NCBI RefSeq assembly: GCF_032854445.1
Contig: NC_088303.1
Coordinates: 11,787,501-11,851,500, forward strand
Length of the DNA stretch: 64,000 nucleotides
From: Liolophura sinensis
Lineage: Eukaryota; Mollusca; Polyplacophora; Chitonida; Chitonidae
Direction: 5' to 3'
Of the stretch, positions 48,473 through 60,500 are shown piece by piece. The position numbers and the translations under genes were made by a program. Position 1 is the first letter of the stretch; each line of letters starts with the position of its first letter. The notes under the pieces are model-generated. The model saw only the letters and a list, made by a program, of their open reading frames with translations, was not told the origin of the DNA and made no database searches.

Positions 48473-51400
48473 ATGAGGTAAGTGATCATTTTGGGTCAAC
48501 TCGACATAAATCTTTGCTAAGTTAATAAGTAAAACCATGGATGAATTGTGCTTACGTTTTGGCACATTTTTAAGGCTTTCTAAAGCAGCATTTCATTGTA
48601 CATATGTTTGTTTCATTGTACATATGTTAAGATGAACCGCATTCCTGTGTTAAATGCCGATCCACCGGAAACCAAAGGGTTTTCCATCTGGTTACGCAAG
48701 GTCGATTACCCTGCTCAACATGGTAGACGTCAGTGAAAAGGGATAGAATATAAATTCACCTGTTTCTTACTTCATGTGTACCATCTCTTGTTTTGTTCCA
48801 GGTTCCCAGTTGTGTGTCTGATCAGTATCGTTTGTGGATTGCTTACGGTAAAATTTAATGTCTACATCTGAATCTGTAACAAATTATACCAGAAAGAACT
48901 GTCCCTATTTATGAAATGCCATTGACTCGGGGTCACGATAATAGAAGGACTCTAGGGAAAGCACTGATATTAGAGACGAGGCTCTAATATCAGTTAGAGC
49001 CGAGAATTTGTTAATACCGCAACGGTTTTCGAACCAGCCACCTATTTATTCGTCACAGGAATTGCACAACAGTAATAGTGTTGTCCTGATTTAGGATTGT
49101 AATAACTGGGAATAGCTCATGTCCAAGTGCTCAGAATTAAGCAGGACCACTCCTGGGCCCAGTTTCACAAAGCGTACGACATTTTTTTAATCGTATATTT
49201 GTTGTACGATATTTTGTACGTAACAATTACTGTACCATCTTTGTAAAACTGGGCACTTGTTCCGAACCTGAACACAGGTCATTTCTGTCTGAGGCACTAG
49301 ATGATACAGTATTATTCGATGGCGAGTCATAATAAGATAACTGCATTATGCAATGGCACTTACAATAGTTTAACACATTTTGGAGAGTTACTTATCCTCT
49401 CCAGACACCATCTTGTACTTTTACTCAACCACGCTATCCCGTCCCTAACGAAAATGAAACGACCTTAGGTGAGATTGGGTGTGTACACAGCGAGTGTGAT
49501 TACGCGACTTAGTCCTTTTCAACAGAATATTGTTTATAGTTTCGAAGCCGTAAACAAAAACGCTTATTGCAGAGATGCCAGGCTGTGAACTTCGGGACGA
49601 CCAAGAGGCTTATCGACATTGCCAGAAGAACGTCTGCCAAAGAAGACGCTTTATACCAGCTCAGATTCCAAAACGGTATGTGACCTTGGCAGATGATGTC
49701 ACTGATTTGTCGTCCATGTGAGGTTTATTTACAACCAGGGAATGAAACTGTTTTTCTCAACAGCGATACTCCATTTATATTGAATAATGCCTTTGTCTTT
49801 CTTCTCTTCTATGACGTGTTTTGCCCTAAAATTTTATTCATGGAACCAAAACGTCTATCTGAGTAGAGATTGCCCACAGACACTGTGTTAAACTGTATTC
49901 AATGGCTCGTTTCCGATTTCTCTTCCAGTTTTTTTGACTACAATTATAATTAGTATTAGTTAGCAGAAGATTTTAGAAACATTTGTGAGACGTATGGTGT
50001 CTAAGATCTTTCTGCCAATTATATTTATCTTGGCTGATTTTCGCTGAGCACTAGGATTTGAAAAACCCGCCTTAGCGCAAAATGCAGATTGTATTACTAA
50101 GTTGGATATTTCATTCGCAGGAGTTGATAAGAGGACTGAGGATTTCAAAACCATAGAAGCAGCAATGTTTGAAGAGACACCGGAACATGCTTTGGAGATC
50201 AACAGACAGAGCAGACTGGTTAACTGGATATCTTTTCTAATCAGGTACTCAAGGTGATCAGGTCGTTAAGGTCTTGATATGCATCCAGAAATGTGAGGAA
50301 TAAAAATCAGCTCGCATTTTTCAAGATGCAAAAATATTTTTTTGAAATCTAAGGTTTATGCTGTATCTTCACACGTGGTATGGTTGCTGCAATAACACAA
50401 TAACATAATAGTGTGCACAACCAGTATCAAGACTGACAGCTATGCTTGGCTTCACTTTTCATTTGCGTATAAATGTAAGTTCTCAAAAGGTATTGTAATG
50501 TTACATAACACTTCATCATCAACCACACGCTCTTGATTTCTACATGCAAATAACTATCGACCTAATAATTAGAAGTTACAAATACAATTTTGCAGGAGGG
50601 AGAAAGTCAACGCCACGGTGAGAGAGATCATTGACTTTGCCAAACTTCCCAAACACTTGGACACTGTTTACTGCCCATATGAGTTTTCCGAGAAATGTAC
50701 GAGATCCAAATACCGGTCTGTGGACGGAAGCTGCAACAATCTGCAGCAGCCGCTGCGAGGAGCAAGCTTTACTCCATTCGCCAGAGAGATGCTTGCCGAA
50801 TACGAAACAAGTAAGCATATGTATTTCACGGGCAGCAGTATGAGCCAGGAGTGCTGTAGTTCCAATCAAATAATTGTGTTGTTTTCTTTGGCCCCACAAC
50901 AAGTGTATATTATTTGACTGGTTTACGCTGTATTCAAAATTTTTCAATTATACATCGCCGGCTCAGATTATGGTGGGAGAAAGATATACCCACAAAGTTA
51001 GTTACGTTCTCGTCTAAGGCGAAACCATCGACTTTATCTGGTTCTGTCTCGTCAAATAGTTCGTGTCGCCAACGGATTACAGAAGTATGCCATTGTTGTA
51101 AGACACTGTGCAATTCGACTTGCGAAAATAGAGAGGTATGCCAGAGACTTCCATTTGCATTAGAACTTTACAGTGAACTTTTCTCTTGTTTCATGCCAGC
51201 TGTCGCTCAAATTTCTGTTCAGATTTAACTGACAGAAACTTTGTCAAACTCTCTGTCTGTGGGTTATTAACGTTTCCGGCCTACATTTGTCAGGTGTTGA
51301 TGGCATGGACGACCAGCCCCGTCAGCAAGGTAAGACCGGGAGGTTACCCAGCGCCAGGGCTGTCAGCCGGGCAGTCCATCAAGGGAACTCTGCGGAGAAG

Positions 51401-54400
51401 ACGGACCGGGATATCAGCTCCATCTTCACATTCTGGGGTCAGTTCATGGCACACATGATTTCTGACAGAGCCGTCGCTACAGGTAACTCGCCGTTGAAGC
51501 TTGAAAACCGTTCCACATGAGCATTCCATATTCTGTAGAACAATAATGTTATCCTTTTAGATAACATTGACGTGTTTTATGTGAATACGTGAAATAAAAA
51601 GAAGTGAACGCATGTGTTATCATTTATGAGGGTGGCTGCAATTCGCTGTCTTTATGATGTCAAGTAACTTGTAACACGAATTGTAAGTGAGTGAGTGAGT
51701 ACTCAGGGTTTAACGTCGTTTAACAAATTGTAAAGATTAGAGACCTTTAATTTAGAAGTTACCAGCTAAAGGTGTGTGATGTAGCTATGTGCACCTGGAT
51801 GCCCATGGAGGGACAGACAGTTAGGAAAACATGAAAACACTTACACGGTGTAACGCAAATACGCAGAGTACATCCATGCTAAGACACTGCTCATTGTTAT
51901 AGTCAGCCCATGTAACCATCCATTATTGAACTTATTTGGTTTATTGTCAAAGTAGGAGTTCAGTCATAGTTTCTGAGAAAGATGTTTAATGTCACATTTC
52001 CATCTGATAGGATACAACAGTACCAGGGTGGACTGCTGCTCGCAAGATGTCCCCACGTAAGTGTCATTGCAGTTTCTCTGAGGATTTCTACACTTACATC
52101 CATTTGCCTTTTCTGTGTAAGGAACTCATGTCGTGTACAGAAACTCGATTGCTTCAGACTTGTACTCAAATTAGTTTAATATTTCCACTTGGCTCCCCAA
52201 AATCGTTAGAGGGCGACATGATAGAAGGAGAGAATGCATCTCAGCTTGTCGTTAGAGAATTTCTATGTATAGTTGCACGTTGTATGCAAAGAGTTTGTTC
52301 ATTTTTATCTGTATTTTTGCAGACCTCGTTCTGAATGTTTCAACATCGACATTCCGGAAGGGGACCCGTTCAGAAAGGATGGGCGGACCTGTTTGGGATT
52401 TTTGAGGTCTATGGAAACAACGACTATGGGATGTGTGACCGGTACAAACTTTTGACTTTCTTTTTTACAAGTATAACACTAGTTCATTTTACTCTTGTGG
52501 AAGATGCACTTTCGATATGGGTACGGCATTCTTCTTTTTCCACCAACTACTAATTACACAGATAATTTATGTGACGCTACGGCCGAAAATATTGTTCACT
52601 GGTATCTATAACTTTGGCCTACATCTAATTTTCAATGGACCAATTGAAACAATGTCAGTGGCTGAGTGATACTTTAAACAAACCAAACCCAGGCTAATCG
52701 ACAAAGTAATGTGTTTAGAATGAATCATTAATCAGCACTTAAATATATTTAGCAGTACATAACTGATTGTATGATGCACAGGTCAAAGGGAGCAGCTGAA
52801 TCTCGCATCTTCCTACATTGACGGTAGTGCGGTGTACGGGTCAGACAAAGAAAAGGTGGAATATCTGAGAAGGCATCACGGTGGTAAGCTGTTTTATCAA
52901 ACCACAGTTAAAAAGCGACATATATGATATAAATATATATGAATAGCCATTGATACTTACGTCAAAATGAAAACGACAAAATATTCGCCAAGTTTAATAA
53001 TAACAGCATTCAGCTTTCGAGAGAAATAATCAGAAATGTATCTTGCTTGAAGAACCTGGCACACTATGGATACGGTTGTTGATCAATGGTTTAAATATAT
53101 TTTGAGCACCTCCTCTACCCAGTGTTGTGTTATTACATAATATGCGCCACCTGGCTTACATTATGCAGGCGAGCTGTGGACGTCTGAACCGAATGAGCTT
53201 CCACATAAGTCCCATCCCAATGCGATCGCCGAAAAGATGGGATTGGCCTTTGCACGAGCAGGTAAGTCAACAAACCTCTTTTACATCACAGGAAGCTATG
53301 TTTATATGTTTTCCAGCACCATTAAAAATTTGTTGGACAAAACTTCGTCTGCGTATAATACTGGATATCGTTTTTTCCCAATGTTACGTTTTACAAGTGG
53401 GCACTTAATCAGTTAGGGCCATCTAACTACTAATTTACGAAAATGGTAACTCGTTAAACGGTCTAAAGAGACGCTTGAGAGTACTATATTGTACTTTTCT
53501 ACAAACAGGTGATCCTAGAGCACCGGAAGTACCCATGCTGACAGGAATCCACACGATATGGCTGAGAGAACACAACCGTATTGCTCGTGAGCTGGCCGTT
53601 ATCAACCGGTTCTGGGATGACGAAAAGCTGTATCAGGAGTCGAGGAGAATCGTCGCGGCTTTAATCCAGCACATCACCTACAGCGAGTGGTTGCCAGTTC
53701 TGCTTGGCCCAGCCATAGTCAAGGACTACGATCTTCTCCCACGGGTCTCTGGATTCTACACAGAGTATGATCCCGCAGTGGACGCCTCCACCACTAACGT
53801 CGTATCCACTGCAGCGTTCCGCTTCGGTCATTCACTCATCACCGCCTCCTTTCCTTTATGTAAAAAGGACTTCACACAAGGTAGCTCTCCTGCCTTGAAG
53901 CTAGGGGATATGTTCTTCCGGTCTAACCAATACCTGTTGCATGAACAGGGCCTAATGAGAGGGCTGTTGACAAAGCCCGCGGCTTCCATGGATGCCATCG
54001 TCACCAACGATCTAACCAACAAACTATTCAAAACTCATCAGGGAAACGGTGGTGATCTGGTAGCGTTCAATATCCAGAGAGGCAGAGATCACGGACTTCC
54101 CTCGTACAACTCTTGGAGGACTTTCACTGGTCTGCCCTCGGCGTCTTCCTTTACAGGGGCGAGCGGATTTGTGGACATCCCCGAGGACACCGTTCAGGCG
54201 CTGGCCAGTGTTTATGGGTGAGTCTCCAGGGTGGAATGTTAAACGTTCTGTGGTAATCAATCATACATGTTCCGTTGGAAAGTAAATCAGATTAACACGA
54301 ATGGGGCTTAGAACAGTATTTTAGTAACTCATTACTAATAAGTTACTAAAAACACCGGGCCTAACAATTACTAATGAGCTACTTAAAGTTTGCTACGGTC

Positions 54401-55757
54401 GTTCTATCCTTTTTACTTCAAGAAGTAAATTCGAAAAGATTCGCTTCAGCGGTTGTTTTAAAGTGGATGTAATATATTTTCAGTCACCCCGATGACGTGG
54501 ACATCTGGACGGGGGGTGTCTCGGAGAGGCCTGTGCCAGGAGGTTTGTTAGGCCCGGTGTTTTCACACCTTCTGGCCCGTCAGTTCAGCCGTTACCGACA
54601 GGGGGATAGGTTTTGGTATGAGACATCGGAGGAGCCCCAAGGTTTTACAGCCGGTGAGTTACCATACTACTTTTACCATGTATACGACCGTTTGTGAAAT
54701 TAGACAGAATATTATGGTTTTAGTTGAAGGCTCTGTTTGTAAGCTGCATTTGAATTATTAGAATAACGATGTTATGGTTAAAGTATTGGTGTTAGAATAT
54801 CAGCATCGATTTGCAGCCTTGAGTCGTTTTGACCATTGATATATTGTACACGAATGAGGGGCGTTAGCGTAGTTGTAGACCCTTTAAACGGAGGGCTCTG
54901 AGATTTGCACTGTCAAGTAATTATTTTCCCAGCAGTATAACATTCATGTCATCTTAACCCTTACCCTCATCTAATCTTCGGGACCGGTAGATCCAAGATC
55001 AATCCTTGATTGAGTCACACCTAAGACTTTAAAAGAGGAAGTTGTAACTTCCTCGCCTGGCGTTTAGCATAAAGGGGATAGTGCAGCGACTGGTTGACCC
55101 GTATCAGTATAATGTCTCGGGCGGGGCAACTTACTTGCCTTCGGTAAGTCGTCTCAGTGAAGCAGCGCTAAATAAAAGAGCGGTGGAAATCCGTCCTGCA
55201 ACAAGGAGGCACATTACACGTACATGCACCCTAATGATTCCTTCGTCGTCATATGACTGAAAAATTGTTGAGTACGACGTTAAACCCCAAGCACTCACTC
55301 ACTCACTCATCTAATCCAAGAAGCATAGCACCAGTAATAAAAAAATATGTTTTTTTTTTCCTGTTTTTAGCTCAGCTGAAGCAGATCCGCATGATGACCT
55401 TTGCCCGTATTATGTGCAACAGCTTTGACGTGGACATGATCCAGTCACAGGCATTCCGCATGGCATCAACTAAAGGGTAAATGAAAGAATATTTCACTTA
55501 AACAAATAATTGTTCAATGTGTATTGGATCTGATAATAATGCCCATATTCTGGTGGTACGAAATTACCACATAGGACCTAATGTGCTTGTATTTTTTTTC
55601 TAAATCTCCGAATCACAGGGAAAGTAACAGAAGACCATTCTTTAGAACAGAATTAGAGTAGTCTTCTTGCGAAAATCTTAACAATGATTTTGTTTCTTTC
55701 AGAAATGAAAGGATGTCTTGTTCAGATCTTCCACAACTGGACCTGTCACTTTGGTGA
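48473..55757 (+). CDS. secreted animal haem peroxidase, copy C (14 exons, intact)
   Basis: Full-length paralogue of copy A. Exons: 48473-48477, 48802-48847, 49573-49675, 50121-50244, 50596-50810, 51294-51482, 52011-52056, 52323-52441, 52782-52883, 53169-53261, 53509-54217, 54484-54653, 55371-55476, 55703-55757. Every exon has the same length as in copy A and the phases close: 693 residues. Signal peptide MRFPVVCLISIVCGLLT. All catalytic residues named for copy A are kept, including the Ala before the distal His. In exon 11 it differs from A by about nine residues of 236 (A/P, A/S, V/A, V/I, S/A, T/S, I/M, Q/R, G/S), none in the haem motifs; the exon 11-12 junction codon is Gly instead of Ser. 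It shares most of these with pseudogene B, so B and C split last. Its exon 13 acceptor sits only 65 bp after a SINE. Confidence 0.92.
54976..55305 (+). mobile_element. about 330-bp SINE-like insertion unique to copy C, with target-site duplication
   Basis: Starts 'cttcgggaccggtag', includes 'gcctggcgtttagcataaag' and 'gtataatgtctcgggcgggg', ends 'acgacgttaaaccccaagca' then (CTCA)n. CTCATCTAAT occurs on both sides (54,966-54,975 and 55,306-55,315) and only once at the empty site in copy B (about 44,362-44,373), so insert and duplication are directly readable. The element type appears in other molluscs as far as I recall. Confidence 0.9.
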
Positions 55758-56778
55758 GATCTGATGTCAAGGTTCCTTTAGGAAATGTGATCGCTTTGAA
55801 CACTGGACTGTGAAGGAGAGAATCACACGTATACCGAATAACACATTACACATCGTACGTGTAATTTTCACATCTGAACGACTGTTTCTGTGAAACTGTT
55901 TTTCCATCAGATGATCTTAACTTCACGCCTCTTCGCTTTAACGTTGACTCATTGTGAACCCAGCTAGTATTCCAAACAGTGACTGTTTTAGTATTTGTAT
56001 TAGTATTTGCTGTCTTATTGTCTAAACTAGCTGTTATCACATACTGTGATTATATGTGGGTGTTTGATTAGACATTTAAAGGAAACTATGTAAATATTGT
56101 ATATATGTTTACTAAAATGTTCACAGTAGTAATGGAATTGTATATAGAGAGAATATGGTGCATCTAAATTATATTTATGTTTGATCATTAAATCATGTTT
56201 TATACAAATTTGTTAAATTTTGATACATTTTAAAATATAGAGTAAATATGAAATACTGGCATTTTGTTTCTGGTTATACTGTGCGATGGAGAGCGCCAAG
56301 AGAGATGACACACGCAGCACTGAAAACACCAGCGACGTCAGTGACTTCACCGTGTCGTCTGATTGAGTCTTTTGTGGTCATTTCCCCTCGATCTCACGAA
56401 TGTGGTTGCCGTGACTTCACCTGCTTCTCATGCTGGTTTCCGTTCTGATCGTAACTTGGAAGGTCTGTCAGCACTGTTAGGCTTCCTCCGACAACAGTGC
56501 TGGTCGTCGTTGTTTAAGTGAAATATTCTTGAGCAGGACGTAAAAGGCTAATCAGATAAATAAAAATTGAAAAATAAGGATATTCCTTCAAAGAATGCCG
56601 CTTTAACGAAAAAACAATTTCGTGTTTTAAGACGTTAAGGCTTTTACCTCGTTTTTGTACGCTTCAAGGGTGCAGCGTACAATTTGGAATGGGGATAATC
56701 GGGTTTGGCAAGGGTACCGACTATACATATCCCTAAAATGGCAGAAATCTGATACACAACCCTCAGGTATCTGACCAA

Positions 56779-57561
56779 TTATAGTGAAAATCTAGCACTT
56801 AGTTGCTAAAATGATCTCGTGCAACAGTTTCGCCATTTTTAATTCTTGTCAACGTGCACAATGTGTGCAGAGGCCAAAAGCTAATCCAGAATATCTCAGT
56901 ATAGACACTAATCCCTCTTTCTGGTCCAGTCCAAGACGAACGTAAAAGTGAATCTGATCAAATTGTGTTTTTGCGGGCTAAATGACGGACTAACTTGATG
57001 TGGCCCTTTAAAACATTCACAGTAATAGTGACCTACTTGTAATTTGGCGTTCAGTGGTGTGTCAAAATATGTTGCCTACTGTATTTGTTTTCTATTATGT
57101 GATATGGGTACCTCTAATTTTTGATTCTTCCGTTGTGTTTTCTTCACGTATTCTGTATTTTAATGTAAATCGCTAGAAGACGATAGTACATGTACCAACC
57201 TCAGGCACATTCAACACTCTATGGGCTGCACAATCACATTTTGTGACACCTGTCTTACTGTACGTCTCGAAGCATTATATCTAGGCTTGACATAATTTTA
57301 GTGAGATTAGTGTAAGTTACCGATGATAGACAGACTAATGATCTTAATGTGAAGTGTAAGTTACCGATGACGGACAGGGTGGTGATCTCATTGTGAACTG
57401 CGAAGGGCAAATCTCATGTTCAGTTGATGTTTTATGAGCCACTTTGAAGGATTCTAGTCACAGTTGCTTTTACAAATCCTGGGTAAGGGTCACTGGACCC
57501 TCACGCTTGTCTGGACCATAGCCATAGTATCACCAGCATGAAGCCACAGACACTAACACAG
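56779..57561. other. intergenic upstream of peroxidase D
   Basis: Unique sequence with a two-copy repeat of about 50 bp ('gtaagttaccgatgatagac' near 57,312 and 57,356). I see no TATA box like that of copies A-C before gene D. Confidence 0.5.
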
Positions 57562-60500
57562 ATGAGGTAAGACATTAATGTATATTCTTATTATCCGTTA
57601 ATTGTATATGTTTATAGCTCAGCTGAAAACATTTTTTTAAGCGTCCCACCTGATGCACATCCTTCCAGAAAAGTCTACCCGATGAGAAATGTTTTCACGT
57701 TGTTGAATTCCTCTCTCGCTGGGTAACGACTGTGACATGTCAGGTGGTTCATCAAATGCCCACAGAGCTGCATGCATTAATTTTCTCTCCAGTCTTCTTG
57801 CTGTCATCTAACTGTAAACCAGGCTATCTTAGCATCAGTGAAAAATCACGAGTTTCCCCGAAACATCAATACAACGGGTCAAATAATTTCTAGCCTGATT
57901 GAATAGGTTAAAAGTGAGCTTTGGGTTTCCTACTTTAGAAGAACTTATTGGATAAATATATATTTCTGCATTCAAAGGGCTTTGCCAGTTGTTTCGTTTT
58001 CATATTTGTGCAAAACGTTAGGGTCTTTTATGTCTTCAGTTACTATCAGTTCTACTATAAATTACTGGTCAGCTCCAATAGACCGGATTCTGCATGAAGA
58101 CGGTCCACATCGGAGACTCGCTCACATCGCACAATATAGAAATGAGACCCAGCTCGGTGTTTCCCAACAAACAGCTCTGCGCATCACTGTGAACAACTCT
58201 GTGTATCACGGTAAACAATTCTGAACAACTCTAAGTAGCCTATCATGGTAAGCAACTCTGAGTATCCCAGTAAACAACTCTGCGAACAACGGTAAACAAC
58301 ATTCAATATCGCAGTAAACAACCCTGAATGTCACAGTAAACAATTCAGAGTATCGCAGTGAAAAAGAAGAAGCATCTTAACCGCTCGACTATACGCCCTC
58401 ATGTCCATAGTACAACAATTGTGGTAGCAAGAAACATGAACTATCACAGAGAAGAAGAATAGCACAGTTTAAACAGTCATTTCTCTGGGAACATTAGCCA
58501 CATCTAAATTGATTTATTTATTTATTTATTTGATTGGTGTTTTACGCCGTACTCAGGAATAATTCATTTATACGACGGCGGCCAGCATTATGGTGGGCGT
58601 AAACCGGGCATAGGCCGGGGAAACACTCGACCATCCGCATGTTCGTCTAAAATGAGAGTCAACCTATTGGGTACTCCATGAATAAGTCGTAGATACAATT
58701 CCCCCCGTTTGTCGCTTTGTCGTGAAATTCAAAACAAACTTTCTTGTAATTAACAAGACGGATGTCGTAAGATTCCGCATGTGCGATGACCTCTTAGGCC
58801 AAGAGCCTGGCAGTCAAGACAAACATGGTAGTGTAAAGCCTGCAACTTTATTGGCCATTCACACACCTCAACTGATCAAGATACAACTGAATATGTGCTA
58901 GAATACTTAATGTAATAGCACAGATGTACAGTTGTAACATCGGATACACGTTGTTAGATACATTACACATTGATACATAACTGCAATGCAGTTTTATCAG
59001 CTAGTGGCCAGCATGCAATGTTTGAATTTAAAGGTAAAATTTCAGAAGCACAAACAGTTCCACAATGACCTAAGTGAGTGTCTCTGCCCACTGGTACAAA
59101 CTGACACGGATGGTTAAGGTATCATTCAAACCCCATTGATCATCACGCGTTTGGTAAGTATTGTTAAATATCATTTGCTTGATTATGTTATCCGTGTGTT
59201 TGTCTTGTCCAGACATTGCCACCCAGTAGGGAAACATAGGTGAAATGAATGCCCTTACTACAAGTGAAAGAGATATGCTACACCTGTTTACTCTTGTGAT
59301 TTGTAGTAATTTGAGTTACAAATCTCTCTACCCTTTTCTTTTCTTGTTTGGCAAGGTGTTTAACAACTCGTATGTTAGTACAGTTAGTCGTGCTTGGGGA
59401 AATGAGCACCGAGTGTTAAATCTTGCGAAGATTTAGGAACACGACGTGCTGAATTGATGAGAGCGTCGGTATACAACAGGCCTTTGTCGGTGTTAATACA
59501 TCACAGTATGTCGACGACGTGTTGAATTTGATATAGATGAATGAAATCTTTGTTTAAATATCTAGGTATCCTGTACAATTTGCTCTCTCCAAAGGCTCTC
59601 TGTAACAATGTACAAAGAAGTAATGACAGTGTATGCAACAGCATTTTAAAGTATGAAGAAAGTTAATAATACTTTGTTATAAACATCAGATGCAATTAAT
59701 AAATGGAAAGATGGATTAATTATAGTGTTGGTTGGAATAATAATGTCAGTTAAATGCAGCACAATTAAGACTGTGTTTGTCAATGTGAAGACTGTTAAAA
59801 GTTGATAAACGAACTCCTTTGTTTTGAATAAATCACTTCTTTAGATATGGTGGTGGTTTGTCAGACAGTCATTAAAATTATATGCATGGGACTGCACATT
59901 GGAGTTCAGTGGAACTGGGAGTAACTGGAGACAAATCTCCCATATTGAATTACAATTACATCGCAAAAAGTAGCCAGGAAATACGTTTTTCTTTTCTTCA
60001 AATTCACGTAAGTCTTGTTTTGTCTTACAATTCCAAGAAATTTTAGTCTCCTTACTGTATTAATATAATAGATACTTTCTTTAAATTCCAGGTGGTTTGT
60101 TCTGTTTGTGTGGATTACGCCAATGGTACGTCACACATTATTCCGATAAGATACATTTGTTTAAAGGTTAAAAGTTTGGCATGATTTGCACGATGTGGTC
60201 AGAAGGCAAGTTTTACAAACAGCGTCCTGGGTTGAAAAATTGTAAGTACACTGATACAATGATATGTTGACCGGACAAAAGAAAAACAAATACCAAGACC
60301 CTAAATGAAAAACTGAAACCACTTCAAGATATGCAAACACATTAATCAGTGCACGAAGGAATTATGGAAAAGGTTTTATTTATTAACAAAGCGTATTTTT
60401 CGGTATAGTGGAATACTAAATATTGATATACATAATTATTATAGTACCAGCGTTTTCACTCGGACCTAATAGACTTCGTTAATTGTAATGTTTTAGTTGA

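Larger units (their letters stand above)
45899..56778. repeat. tandem duplication unit C of the peroxidase locus
   Basis: Third unit, aligned to A and B throughout. It lacks about 340 bp near 47,030 (A about 25,762-26,105) and alone carries a 330-bp element in intron 12. Similarity ends after 'ggtatctgacca' near 56,778. Confidence 0.85.
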
